A stretch of 64,000 nucleotides of DNA, taken from Tetramitus jugosus. Its lineage: Eukaryota > Heterolobosea > Eutetramitea > Acrasida > Vahlkampfiidae. Both the position numbers and the translations under genes were made by a program. The stretch covers positions 372,001-436,000 of the forward strand of contig OW569344.1 in NCBI GenBank assembly GCA_937625935.1, in the 5' to 3' direction. The first letter of the stretch is position 1; each line of letters starts with the position of its first letter. A model generated the notes under the pieces. That model saw only the letters and a program-made list of their open reading frames with translations, was not told the DNA's origin and did not search any database. Shown here piece after piece: positions 39,482-49,673 of this stretch.

Positions 39482-40324
39482 ATGAGTGTCACACAACTTG
39501 TAAATGCATGCAAGCAGGCAGATATTGAACAATTGAAACAATTGTTAGCAGAACATGGAAAAGATATCAATCAACCATGTCCCTCTGAGAAGTGCACTTG
39601 TTTGCACATGGCAGTGATTTCAGGATCGGATCCAATTGCTGATCTCCTGATGGAACATGGAGCAGATCCAACTGTTCAAGCAGATGATGAAATGGGCATC
39701 ACTCCCATGCATATGGCTGCCATGTTTGGTCGATTGACATTCATTCAAAAGTGTCTCAAATTGTTCCCAAGGAGTGTCAACACTGTTGACAAGACAAATG
39801 CCACGCCAATCATGTCTGCTGCTCTTTATAACCAATACAAGGCACTAGAGCTTTTGTTGGACAATGGTGCAAACCCTAACATTAAGGAACACAACAAATT
39901 TAGAAATGTTCTCCATGTGGCTCTAACAGGTGATAATGAGGGATGTTACAATGAAATTGCAAAACTTATTCTGTCTCGCGGCTGTGATGTCAATGCCCAA
40001 GATGCCAGTGGTTTCACTGCCTTACATATGGCCGTGAACATGGGTGATGAGAGTTTGTGTAGTTTGTTTCTAAATTATGGTGCAGATCCAAAGGTAACAA
40101 CCAATCATGGAGCTAACGCTATTTCATTGGCCACAAAGCTAAAGAGAGTGGATTTGGCTCGGTTTTTGACCGACAGATATGACAGAGTGTCGAGCTTGCG
40201 TGACATAATTGATGCTCAGGTCGCTCCATGGAAGAATCAGATCCGTCTACAACAAAAGGTTGTCGAGAGTCTTCAGATGGATATACAACGATTACAAGCT
40301 CAAGCCCAATCAAAACCACTCTAG
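39482..40324 (+). CDS. Ankyrin-repeat protein
   Basis: ATG 39482 gives 280 aa. Six ankyrin units run from about residue 5 to 230, with hallmark segments CTCLHMAVISGSDPIADLLM, GITPMHMAAMFGRLTFIQK, NATPIMSAALYNQYKALELL and GFTALHMAVNMGDESL. The C-terminus (~235-280) is a short coiled coil (NQIRLQQKVVESLQMDIQRL). Ankyrin repeats bind other proteins, and no catalytic domain is attached, so the partner and role are unknown. Confidence 0.85.
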   Translation: MSVTQLVNACKQADIEQLKQLLAEHGKDINQPCPSEKCTCLHMAVISGSDPIADLLMEHGADPTVQADDEMGITPMHMAAMFGRLTFIQKCLKLFPRSVNTVDKTNATPIMSAALYNQYKALELLLDNGANPNIKEHNKFRNVLHVALTGDNEGCYNEIAKLILSRGCDVNAQDASGFTALHMAVNMGDESLCSLFLNYGADPKVTTNHGANAISLATKLKRVDLARFLTDRYDRVSSLRDIIDAQVAPWKNQIRLQQKVVESLQMDIQRLQAQAQSKPL

Positions 40325-40764
40325 AGCATGTATCAAACATTAAGTTGTATTGATTCAAAATAAATGTGTTTCAAGGTAATTTAGTTTTCCGTATGGAAAC
40401 CTGGAAAAGTTGCTGGAAAAAATTTCTGGTGCTGAGATGACGGATGCGATGTGTGTATTCTTGTAGCGCATCATGTATTTGACACCATGTTCTCTAGCGA
40501 CCTCCCTGTATTGCAGCATAGTTTTTTTCTGTGAGCTGTAATGACTCTAGTTCAAGGGCGCTCGGTTTTATGTTTTGTGTAACAACTAGCTACCCAAGAA
40601 GGCATTTTCATGCCGCGGTGCGCCGTTGTCAAAGAGAGATGTGGTTCTTGAGTTTTTTGCGCCACAAAAAAATTGAAGAATATTGAAGCAAATTTTCACA
40701 CAGAAGGAGTTGAAGAACGAAGGTGTATTTAGACGTTTTTTATCGCAGGAATTACAAGTAATGT
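40325..40764. other. 440-bp gap between converging 3' ends with orphan promoter-like motif
   Basis: Lies between the stops of the ankyrin gene and calreticulin, so no promoter is expected. Yet it has TTTTTTGCGCC at 40653-40663, a GC-rich patch around 40605-40630 (ATGCCGCGGTGCGCCG) and an inverted repeat GATGCG/CGCATC near 40444-40475. No open frame over 60 codons was seen. A noncoding RNA gene is possible but not shown. Confidence 0.4.
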
Positions 40765-42131
40765 TTACAATTCGTCGTGCTCGACATTAGCTTCCTTAGC
40801 CTTCTCTTGAGCTGCCTTCAACAACTCGTCATCTTCGTTTTGTTGAGCCTTTTCAGCTTCTTCCTTCTCCTTCTTTTCCTTTTCTTCCTTCTCTCTGGCT
40901 TCGTTTTCTTCTTCAGCCTTCTTTCTGGCTTCTTCATCCTTTGCCTTCTTGTCAGCTTCGATTTGGTTGAACATTTCCTTCTCCTTCTTTGCCAAAGCCA
41001 ACTTTGCATCAGCAAACTTCTTTGCTTCAGCTTCGTCGTCAGTGATCAAGATATCGTCAAAGATGGTACCGGCCTTAACTTGCCAAATTTCAATACCAAC
41101 AGAGTTCATATTCTTGAATTGGTACAAGTTCTCATCGTGAACATACTCTGGGTTGTCAATCAATCTTGGCTTCCATTCACCCTTGTATTCTGGGTTTGGA
41201 ATCATCTTTTGACTCCATTCTCCCTTGTAGTCTGGGTTTGGAATCTTTGGAGCTTCCCATTCACCATCTTCTTCATCATCCCAATCCTCAGGCTTCTTAG
41301 CTTCTGGGTCGTTGATGAACTTTGATTCCTTGTCCCAGTCAGCTGGCTTGACGTCATTGACATCAGGGATCTCTCTTTGGTCAACCCAGTCAACTGGCTT
41401 CTTGTCTTCTGGATCAGAGATTTGCTTTGGCTTCAAAAAGTCCCAGTCTTCAAACAAAGAACCAGATTCCTTCTTAACACCATCAATGTGAACTTCATAA
41501 GTGTTGTCAGGGTTGACAATAGCAGTGTACAAGTGAGTCAACTTGTCAGATTCGCATGGCAAAGTCTTCTTCCACAACAAGTTTTGTCCATTGTAGTTGA
41601 AGATGAAGTGAACTCTCTTGGTTGCACCACAAATATCAGGACCAAACATAATGTTGTATTGAGTATCATCCTTAAAGTCTTCTTGGGAGACACCGTCTGG
41701 CATAACCTTCAAGTATGCGCCACCACAGTCAATACCTTGTGGCATCTTGACAGCATATTGGATGATAGTCTTCTTGTTAGTGTTGTCGAAAACCTTGTCA
41801 AACTTTGCGCTAATAGAATAGTGTCTTGCGTCTTGAGAAGCTTGCAAGCCCTTGTCTTGCTCAGCATCACCAAACCATTCTCCAGTGGTGTGCTTCCATT
41901 CACCATAATTGTCTCTAGCTTTGCTGACCACCCATCTGCTCTTCCAGTCATCTGAAAAAAAATGGAGAAAAACACAGTTTAGTAAAACAATTGCTATTGC
42001 CTTTGGCGGTTGATCATCGACAATGATCACATACTGTTGAAGGATTCATGGAAGTAAACTTCTGCTGCCACAACGCTCAAAATTGCAATCAAGACACAAG
42101 CGAGTGTCAAGGCCTTGCTTTGGGAAACCAT
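40765..42131 (-). CDS. CALR: Calreticulin (ER Ca2+-binding lectin chaperone)
   Basis: Exons complement(40765..41951, 42035..42131) give 427 aa. Exon 1 encodes a signal peptide (SKALTLACVLIAILSVVAAEV). The 83-bp intron has donor GTATGT and acceptor TTTCAG and splits an Asn codon before DWKSRWVVSKARDNYGEWKH. The lectin domain has IDCGGAYLKVMPDG and YNIMFGPDICG. The P-domain arm has the tandem repeats KPADWDKE / KPEDWDDEEDGEWEAP / IPNPDYKGEW. The acidic/basic C-domain (Glu/Lys-rich) ends with HDEL, an ER retrieval signal. It folds N-glycoproteins and stores Ca2+ in the ER lumen. Confidence 0.97.
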
Positions 42132-42459
42132 TTTGTCGATTTGTTCTTGTTTTGTTTAGCTTATCTTTGATTTCCACGCTGCAGATTTTGTTCTTTCACA
42201 CCAGGACACGTGGACTTACCACAGATCCGATTCAGAGGGTTTTCACAATGATTACAACAAAAATTGTTGTAAACGGAAATACTGTCGGAGTTAAAATTCC
42301 GATGAGGAGTAATTCCGCCTGCATCTCCATATGCTTGTGAAAAGTTCGAAGTGCCAGGAACTTTGGTTAAAAGACAGAGATCTGGTAAATAATCGAAAAG
42401 CCAACATCACACCACCAAAATAAGAAACCAGCACATAACTCATTCGATTGATTATAAGA
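42132..42459. promoter_or_regulatory. Divergent promoter region calreticulin / primase-like gene
   Basis: A 328-bp gap between divergent ATGs. It has ACACGTG at 42208-42214 (E-box like), and otherwise only AT-rich leader sequence. No coding potential was identified. Confidence 0.35.
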
Positions 42460-43764
42460 ATGCCGTCCAAGAAGCCACAGAATCACAAGCCCGATCTCAT
42501 GAATCCAAAGAAGAAGAAGAAGTCTAAGGAACAAAGGGCAAAGATGCTAAAGACATCAATTGAAATTATTAAGCGTATTCAATTCGATCCAGACCTATCA
42601 TCCTATCAAGATCACTTTAGTATTGATTATTTAGATAGATTTGATGGTATTCTGAACATTAACCTTGAGGGATATTTGCTCCAGTCAGATATTCCTCAAC
42701 ACAGAATATACTTTATCAAGTTTAGAGACAGAGTTATTTGGGATCGAGAAAAGAGAAAAGATTTGGTCAGCGATGGTGCCATTTATGAACTCATTGAGTT
42801 GTTCAATAATGGAATGATGAGTGAAGGAGAGGAGAGTGATAGCGATGATGATTCAGAGGAGGATGAGAGCGAAGATATGAGCGAGGATGAGTCGATTGAG
42901 CAAATTGACACTAATGAAGCAGACAAGAAGGACCGAACAGTGACCAAGATTATATTTTCCAACAGAAAGAAGCGAAAGATTTATCAACAATACGTTCCCG
43001 AGGATACATTAGAGTCTTGGATGTTGAAACACAACCAGAGAGATGAAGAGTTCGTACTAAACAACCCAACTCATATCAGTCAAAAGGGTGGTTACTATCA
43101 TATTAGTTCAGACTTAATGGATGAATTGTACAGCAAGTGGGTCGAAAGCATTGCTAAGTCTGAAGTATTTTTCATGGAGGAGGTTCGAACTTCAAAGTTT
43201 CGATTGTACATCGACTTGGATATCAAGTTAACACAGAAGGAGCGATTCGATCTCATCGAGAGTGAGTGGCTATCCATCATTCAACAATTTACACTTGATT
43301 ACTTTTCAGGCATTATGGCATACCATGAATTAGATACATCATGCATTGTGTTGGAGTGTCATTCAGATTGGAAAGATGCTACATCCAGTGACGCTGTATT
43401 CAAGTCTGGTTTCAGAATTTACTACCCAAATTTACATGTCAATGCTGAGCAGTATGGACTCTTCTTGAAAGCGTTGTCATTGCACATGGAGGAGGAAATT
43501 GAACAGTACAAGAACCAGCCAAGCGATTGGAGATATGAGGACATTATTGACGTTAAATCAGCCACCCATGATAGAAACAGAATGTATGGCACAGTCAAGT
43601 TCAGAAGAGGTTCGATTCTACCAAGAGTGTATTCTTACCTTGGCTCGTATGATGAGAATGCACAGTTCAGTAAGGTAATGAATGATAAGCTCGATCCATC
43701 CAGAAGCACAGGAAACTTGCTTCGTCTCGTCCAGAACACATCTGTCCGGCTCCCAGACCTGTAG
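42460..43764 (+). CDS. Primase-like protein (archaeo-eukaryotic primase fold, NCLDV-like)
   Basis: ATG 42460 (ATGCCGTCC) gives 434 aa. A Lys-rich, then acidic N-terminal half (Glu/Asp/Ser run near 120-150) precedes a C-terminal domain from ~195. That domain has RLYIDLDIK at ~250-256 with the D-x-D (D252, D254) of archaeo-eukaryotic primases. KSGFRIYYPNLHV follows at ~315-327, where viral primases have a KTGFHLhFP-like strand. DRNRMYGTVKFRRG at ~371-384 recalls the RM.G..K strand. Such domains form the N-terminal primase of D5-type helicase-primases in nucleocytoplasmic large DNA viruses. No helicase follows, and the protein ends 50 residues later. The conserved His of the second motif is Arg here, so catalysis is uncertain. 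Host or acquired origin is unresolved. Confidence 0.5.
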   Translation: MPSKKPQNHKPDLMNPKKKKKSKEQRAKMLKTSIEIIKRIQFDPDLSSYQDHFSIDYLDRFDGILNINLEGYLLQSDIPQHRIYFIKFRDRVIWDREKRKDLVSDGAIYELIELFNNGMMSEGEESDSDDDSEEDESEDMSEDESIEQIDTNEADKKDRTVTKIIFSNRKKRKIYQQYVPEDTLESWMLKHNQRDEEFVLNNPTHISQKGGYYHISSDLMDELYSKWVESIAKSEVFFMEEVRTSKFRLYIDLDIKLTQKERFDLIESEWLSIIQQFTLDYFSGIMAYHELDTSCIVLECHSDWKDATSSDAVFKSGFRIYYPNLHVNAEQYGLFLKALSLHMEEEIEQYKNQPSDWRYEDIIDVKSATHDRNRMYGTVKFRRGSILPRVYSYLGSYDENAQFSKVMNDKLDPSRSTGNLLRLVQNTSVRLPDL

Positions 43765-43849
43765 TCAACTCCTTGTTGTCACAGAATAAAAAACTACGAT
43801 CAGAAATTGAAAAAAAAACAAAGCAAATTCTTTTCATCAACGGTGTGTC

Positions 43850-45034
43850 ATGATCAACAGCAACCACAACAGAAATGACGATGACAAAGAAGATGCCACG
43901 TCCATACTAACAACATTATGTGCACTCTACAGCAACAACACGAACAATTCATACGATGAGCTGTGTCAGTTGTTTTCGCTCATGGATCAATTAGACAATA
44001 GTAGTGATGATTCTTCTCATGGCCACACTCAGGTTCTATTATCCAGTTTGGAGGACGATCGTGTAAAGCAATTGTTGTGTAAACTATTTATGAATCATTG
44101 GAATCATGTGATTGAGTGCGTGGATGAAAATCAATTATTGTTTCGGAAGAGGAGTCATCCATTATTATATTCGAGAGAGACAAGCGATGATGGAAAAGTA
44201 GTTTATCGTGATGATGCAGCGACTACGCAACCAGCTTTTGTCACTCAAATGAACTTGCAGAGTTCTTCTCTCACGAACAGTACGAACGAACGAGGAGCAA
44301 CAATCGCACGGGCAGTGGGAAGTCAAAGTGATAGTCTGTTGTCCGAGTTTAAATCAATTATTCCTGATTCGATATCATTCGAGGAGGACTCCCAAAGTCA
44401 ACAGCAAGAACGAATTAGACGCCAGGTACAAGAGTACAATGAAAAGCATCGAAGCAAGTCTCTGTTTGAGATTAATCAAGAGATATCGGATCAAAAGAAG
44501 AAGGATTATGAAAGAAGAGAGAAAAAGCGAAGAAGAAGAGAGGAAAAGGAGGCGAGAAAGCAGAAGCGAAAACATCATCAACATGACTCTGAGGAAGACC
44601 GAAGAAAGAGAAAGAGAAGGCATCGATACAGTGATAGTAGCAGCGATGAAGAGAGTGATAATGATGAATCAGATTACTCTTCTTCAGATGAGGAGGAATA
44701 CAGGAGGAGGAAGAGAAAGAGTCGGAGAGAGAGCGACAAGAAGGATAGAGACAGATCTCATCACAAGAAGAAGGAGAAGAAGCATAAGAGCAAGGAAAAG
44801 AGTAGTAGCGAACGAAAGAAGAAAAAGAGAGAAAAGTCTCATTCTGATTCTGGTTCTGAATCCGATTCAGAGAGAAACTATCTCTTGCAGAAGAAGGGTT
44901 ACCTAACTTTTGATCGCGATAGTGTCATGTCAGGTCGACCCATGGACAAGAAACACTTGTCCAATATTGTTCAGAATGCATCGAACATGAAGGACCGATT
45001 CTCTTCATCAGGCTTCCAATCTACTTTCATGTAA
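43850..45034 (+). CDS. SR/charged protein with GPALPP/DUF3752-like C-terminus
   Basis: A 394-aa protein with ATG at 43850. The first ~190 residues are moderately structured (helical stretches with RVKQLLCKLFMNHWNHVIEC). Residues ~200-330 are Arg/Lys/Glu/Ser/Asp-rich with RS and SR-like tracts. The last ~40 residues read YLTFDRDSVMSGRPMDKKHL and then SNMKDRFSSSGFQSTFM. DUF3752/GPALPP proteins end with a FDRE...K...I..A..L..RFS...F pattern, which this resembles. The family is nuclear and poorly characterised; an RNA-processing role is likely. Confidence 0.5.
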   Translation: MINSNHNRNDDDKEDATSILTTLCALYSNNTNNSYDELCQLFSLMDQLDNSSDDSSHGHTQVLLSSLEDDRVKQLLCKLFMNHWNHVIECVDENQLLFRKRSHPLLYSRETSDDGKVVYRDDAATTQPAFVTQMNLQSSSLTNSTNERGATIARAVGSQSDSLLSEFKSIIPDSISFEEDSQSQQQERIRRQVQEYNEKHRSKSLFEINQEISDQKKKDYERREKKRRRREEKEARKQKRKHHQHDSEEDRRKRKRRHRYSDSSSDEESDNDESDYSSSDEEEYRRRKRKSRRESDKKDRDRSHHKKKEKKHKSKEKSSSERKKKKREKSHSDSGSESDSERNYLLQKKGYLTFDRDSVMSGRPMDKKHLSNIVQNASNMKDRFSSSGFQSTFM

Positions 45035-45138
45035 ATACTGAGGCACTCACGAACGTGCATGTTCAAATTTCTTCTTGCACAAAATTTCACATTCGCGAAA
45101 ACATCTTTCAAAAAAGAAAACAAACAATCAAACACACC

Positions 45139-47156
45139 ATGTCCTCTTCGTCCTCGAACAACACCAATGAAACAACCTATCGCAAAGGTTATGCACCAGT
45201 CAAACAAGAGTTTTTAGTGATTGAAACTACAACAACCGCTACTACCACCAACAATGTTGACGATACAACTACAGCAGCACTCACCGTTGATAAGAAGAGA
45301 CCACTGTCAGACAACACCGAAGTGATATCAACCAATGGTACCTTATCAACAGAAGTAGAAATACAAGAGCCACCTACAAAACTGTTGAAAACAAGTGAGA
45401 ATGAACCTGGAATTCCAACAACAACAACAACAACAACCACCACCACTAGTAATAATGAATCATCAGCCGATTCTACTCCTTCCTCATCAAAGAGCAACAA
45501 CAACAACAACAAGAGACAAAGAGGTCAACACAAGGGACGTACAAGAGCCAATCAAACCAGTCACTTGAAACAAGCATCAGATAGAGCATCATCAGATGAT
45601 CACAGTGCTTACAATCAGAGAGGAAACAACACTGAAGAAGGTGATTCAAGCAGTCATCATCATGAACAACAACAGTTGGGTGAGAAGAACAAGCTCGGAT
45701 TCGATGTTATGAAACAATTGAGAAGAAAGAATGGATATCCGTTCGAGAAGGCAATTGAAGTGGTGAAGCACGTGGAGGATTATGTGAAATGGGATGTCAA
45801 GAAACAAGAGAAACTCAACAATTCTCAATTCCAGATGCTAAAGATTAGAGCGAGACAAGTGGAACAGATGGCCAACGAGGCGACTCAACAAGGCAAAACA
45901 CCTGATTTGACATTGGATCAATTCTATGAATCAGTGAGTAACAAGGACGATGTCAAGTTGTTGAGATTGCAGTACGTGGAGACAAAGTACAAGCCCAATG
46001 AAATTAGAAAAGTTGATTTCAGAGGAAAGACAACATTGGCACCGTTGACTACAGTTGGTAATTTACCATTCAGAAGAATATGCAAGGGATTTGGTGTTGA
46101 TGTAACGATTGGAGAGATGTCTATGGCCACTAATATTCTCAAGGGACAATTAGGGGAGGTGTCTCTGTGGAGAAGACATGAGAGTGAAGATTGTTTCGGT
46201 GTTCAATTGGCTGGCAACAGCCCAGAGGTCATGTGCAAGATTGCACAATTGATTGAGGATCAATTCCCAGATATCGATTTTGTGGATATCAATTGTGGCT
46301 GTCCAATTGATTTGTTGTGCAATCAGGGCATGGGATCTGGTCTAATGGAGAAGAGGTCTCGTCTGCAGGGAGTTGTGAGAGGCATGAAGGAAATATTGTC
46401 TATTCCATTGAGTGTCAAGACACGAACAGGTATCAAGGACAACAAGTTGATTGCCCACAATCTGTATCCTCAGTTAAAGGAATGGGGTGTTGATGTGCTC
46501 ACTCTTCATGGAAGAACAAGACAGCAACGTTACACGAAGGAGGCCGACTGGAGTTATATCGCTAAATGCGCTGCACTCGTCCGAGATGAGAACTTACAAG
46601 TGATTGGCAATGGTGATATCATGAGCTATGAAGATTTTAATCGCCATACACAACATGTCGACTCAGTCATGATTGGCAGGTATGTCGTTAGTTTATTCTT
46701 TTTTTCACTTTGTTATTGAGACTTTGCTGACAATGGAGATCATTATTTTTGTCATTTAGAGGAGCATTGATCAAGCCATGGCTATTCACTGAAATTAAGG
46801 AGCAGAGACATTGGGATATTACTGCAAATGAGAGATTGGACATGCTGAAAGACTTTGTCAAGTTTGGTTATGATCATTATGGATCAGATGAGTATGGTAT
46901 TGCTACCACTCGTAGATATCTGCTCGAGTGGCTCTCTTTCCTTCATAGATATATTCCAATTGGATTGATGGAGAGATATCCTCAACAAATTAATGAAAGA
47001 CCTCCAAGATATTTTGGTCGTAATGATCTGGAAACACTGATGGCCTCTGGTAATGTGCAAGATTGGGTCAAGATATCAAATTTGATTATGCCACCACCTA
47101 CTGATGACTTTACATTTGTGCCAAAGCACAAGTCCAATTCTTATGAAGGAGGTTAA
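45139..47156 (+). CDS. DUS3: tRNA-dihydrouridine synthase 3 (DUS3), zinc fingers absent
   Basis: Exons 45139..46679 and 46760..47156 give 645 aa. The 80-bp intron (GTATGT...TTTAG) splits an Arg codon in the [11 protein letters not shown] segment. The ATG at 45139 follows a frame without earlier ATG. The N-terminus keeps [11 protein letters not shown], as in DUS3 (human GVAPIKRQYL), then 200 residues of disorder. The TIM-barrel starts ~293 with [20 protein letters not shown]. The catalytic N-x-x-C is in [11 protein letters not shown] near 384. FMN-binding VIGNGDIM and VKTRTGIK follow. DUS3 reduces uridine 47 of the tRNA variable loop. No CCCH zinc finger is present: there is no Cys in the first ~300 residues. 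Confidence 0.93.
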
Positions 47157-47177
47157 TCTAGAACGATAAAAATTATT

Positions 47178-48485
47178 TTATTCAAGGATTGTTTTGCAAA
47201 AGCAGATGTGTGCCAAGTATGTAAACACAGTATTAATATTTAAACCAGTCACGGAGCTGGTTTCCAAGTATGGTACACCCAAAGACTTGGCGATCATCCG
47301 GGCCATCAAATCAGAAACCTCTCTCTCATCGACCAAGTCAGCTTTCAATCCAACGAGGAGCAACTCACAGCCAGGTAATTGTGACCTTGCCAAAGATATC
47401 CAGTATGATATCCTGGAGAATGAGTTCATATCATTGAGGGCAAAGCATACAATAGCACAGTCAGTATTTACACAACAGCCACAGAATGAGAAGGCATCGT
47501 TTCCTTGAGAATCCAACAAATACAGTTCACAATATACTGAGTCACTAATATCGACTCTCTGTTTCACATAATGAACTGTTGAGCGATTACTATTTCGAAA
47601 GTAATAAACATAAGTCTGTAGGTAGTTCATCAAACTTGATATTCCAATCTTATTTTCACCCAGTATGATGACCTTCGCTGTGAACTTTCCTGAACACTTC
47701 TCGCTACCCAGCCCATTCCCAATATGATCGACTTCGGTTTCTGGATCATCCATTTCAAACGAAATGGTAAACCATGAATTCACCCAGTTACCTAATCGAT
47801 TCAGGAAATTTTCACTACCGAGTACATTGTCCTTCTTGAAATCCACCATGTTCTCGAATTGTCGATAGTAACCTTTTGAGCTGGTTAGTAGTGGAGGCTC
47901 TGACTTGAATACATGGTGGTTATCGCACAGAGATCCACCCTGGGCATTGTACGTTATTTTGATGGTGCTTGCATTGGACACGACTTGATTGAGATGCCGA
48001 ATGGACAGCTCGTTATCATAGCTGCCATTGTTCTGTAAAAAGTTCAGACACTCCTCTCGAATATAGGACAAATGAGGTGGAGATTTCATTGAATGGTTCG
48101 CGAATTGATCGATCCATAGAACATGGCCCACACAATGTTTCTCCATTCTCTCCTTCATCGACAACAGGTTCTCATAGATGTGTTTCTTATCGGACCAGAA
48201 TATGTCATTGAACAGTGTACACACTTTGGGAATAATCAACAAGTGTTCTACACAGTCCAGAAAGCTAATAATGATGGCTAACAGTTCTGGAGGCACATCA
48301 TCTACTAATTTCCTCTTGTTTGAGTCCATCCTCTCTGAACTCGGATGTCTCAGATAATTGATCTGATTGGTGGTTTCTGGATTGAAGCGTGTGTCCTGTG
48401 TATAAATTGACAATGTAGCTATGCTCACTTGTTCTTTGGTAGAGTTGATAGAGTGAGAAAAGTTGTTTGGATGTTGAACAAGCAT
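47178..48485 (-). CDS. F-box protein fused to degenerate Rab-like GTPase
   Basis: A 435-aa protein with ATG at 48485; an in-frame ATG at 48329 (MDSNKRKLVDD) sits just before the F-box and may be the true start. The F-box is at ~64-97 (DVPPELLAIIISFLDCVEHL, then VCTLFNDIFW). The C-terminal ~165 residues resemble a Rab/Ras GTPase: KVIILGENKIGISSLMNYL for the P-loop (277-290), LLDSQGND (324-330) for DxxG, LLLVGLKADLVDEREV (375-390) for NKxD, and LETSSVTGLNI for the SAK region. In the P-loop the catalytic Lys is replaced by Ile (GENKIGIS), and the NKxD Asn is Gly. It therefore probably does not bind nucleotide normally. An SCF adaptor using a GTPase fold for substrate binding is inferred. Confidence 0.7.
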   Translation of the reverse strand: MLVQHPNNFSHSINSTKEQVSIATLSIYTQDTRFNPETTNQINYLRHPSSERMDSNKRKLVDDVPPELLAIIISFLDCVEHLLIIPKVCTLFNDIFWSDKKHIYENLLSMKERMEKHCVGHVLWIDQFANHSMKSPPHLSYIREECLNFLQNNGSYDNELSIRHLNQVVSNASTIKITYNAQGGSLCDNHHVFKSEPPLLTSSKGYYRQFENMVDFKKDNVLGSENFLNRLGNWVNSWFTISFEMDDPETEVDHIGNGLGSEKCSGKFTAKVIILGENKIGISSLMNYLQTYVYYFRNSNRSTVHYVKQRVDISDSVYCELYLLDSQGNDAFSFCGCCVNTDCAIVCFALNDMNSFSRISYWISLARSQLPGCELLLVGLKADLVDEREVSDLMARMIAKSLGVPYLETSSVTGLNINTVFTYLAHICFCKTILE

Positions 48486-48605
48486 CGTCAGATGAGTACG
48501 ACCTGGCCGCTTCCATTTCTGCGCCTTTGAAAGATTTCTCCGTGGATGTCAGATAAAAACTAAATCGGTTGACTTCCGATAAATGGTTGAATTTTATCGT
48601 TGTTC

Positions 48606-49673
48606 TCAATTTTTCCGTTTTTTGGTCACGCTCTTGATGTCCTTCTTTGTGAGCAAGAGTTGACCCTTTTGCCATTGACCTACAGTTCCTACACCTACCT
48701 GACCTCGCAATCTCTTATCAGCCTTTCCGATATCAGATGGCGCACCATGTCTAGCAAGGAATCTGTATTTTTGAGCTTCTTTAACCTTCTTGTCTCGTAT
48801 CAACTCCTTTGCAAACTTCTTCTTATCAAATGTACCATTCTCCTTTGCTTCCTTAATATCTCTCTTGTGATTGATTTTATCTTGTTGAATCTTGTCCTTG
48901 AGTTGCTTGTAGTTCATGGCCTTGCTCTTCACCTTTTGGAACGCCTTTCCCTGCAGTCTCATTTCCTCCTGATGTTGCTTATTGAAATCATCACCCTTCA
49001 ATGTTGAATAGTTGACAAAGCTCTTGATGTCGTATGTGAGCTTATCTAGTTCACGCTGTCTCTCATTCTTTCTCGATATGTTTCTATTGTTTTCAATGTC
49101 GAACGCTGGGCCCTTCTTCAATTTTCGATAGTCCTTTGATTTCTCCTGTCGTTCGCTCTCTTCCATCTCGTGCCTCTTTCGCTTCAATCGTTTCAAATCA
49201 GTCACTGTCAATGCAGCTTCCTCTTCGGTGCGATCCAGAGATCGATGACCAATGGATTGATGAGTCTCCTCCTGATCTTGTATCGCGAAATGATCGCCAT
49301 TGAATATGGTGACCTTGCCCTTTTTTTCCACGAGTACAGCAGATGGTTTTTTGGTGGGACCAATGCTGCTACTACTGCTATTATTACTACTATTACTATC
49401 ACTGCTGCTCGTGTGATTGGATTTTGTTGTTGTTTTTGATTGTTTGGTGGCCCATGATGATTGTTCGTCTTGTTGGTTCACTTGTTCTTCTTCTTCTTGT
49501 TGTTGCTGTTGTTGTGATTGCAACTCATCACTGGACGAATAATCATCAATCAAAAATTGTTTTCCGTATTGTTCGAGTCTGGAGAGAATATCACTCTGGT
49601 TATCATCTTCCTCCTCCTCACTCGATGAGATATCATTCGCTCTGTCCTCTTCTTCTTTCATTTGCTTTGACAT
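48606..49673 (-). CDS. C1orf131/DUF4602-like nucleolar protein
   Basis: ATG 49673 (CACAAAATGTCAAAG) gives 355 aa; an upstream in-frame ATG at 49727 would add 18 residues. The N-terminal half is Glu/Asp/Ser/Gln-rich. The C-terminal half is Lys-rich helix, and three segments follow in family order: ELDKLTYDIKSFVNYS, KSKAMNYKQLKDKIQQDKIN, and VGTVGQWQKGQLLLTKKDIK at the end. Human C1orf131 has [21 protein letters not shown] and VGKFKNGTLILSPVDIKKI in the same places. C1orf131 is a small-subunit processome factor acting in 18S rRNA maturation in the nucleolus. Confidence 0.65.
   Translation of the reverse strand: MSKQMKEEEDRANDISSSEEEEDDNQSDILSRLEQYGKQFLIDDYSSSDELQSQQQQQQEEEEQVNQQDEQSSWATKQSKTTTKSNHTSSSDSNSSNNSSSSSIGPTKKPSAVLVEKKGKVTIFNGDHFAIQDQEETHQSIGHRSLDRTEEEAALTVTDLKRLKRKRHEMEESERQEKSKDYRKLKKGPAFDIENNRNISRKNERQRELDKLTYDIKSFVNYSTLKGDDFNKQHQEEMRLQGKAFQKVKSKAMNYKQLKDKIQQDKINHKRDIKEAKENGTFDKKKFAKELIRDKKVKEAQKYRFLARHGAPSDIGKADKRLRGQVGVGTVGQWQKGQLLLTKKDIKSVTKKRKN

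Noticed and set aside
40325-40764. C/D box snoRNA in the gap (GAGATGA near 40435)
   Set aside because: C and D boxes are imperfect and no terminal stem or guide could be shown.
46680-46719. Readthrough end of DUS3 after MIGR ([12 protein letters not shown])
   Set aside because: This is the intron read as protein. Splicing restores GALIKPW.
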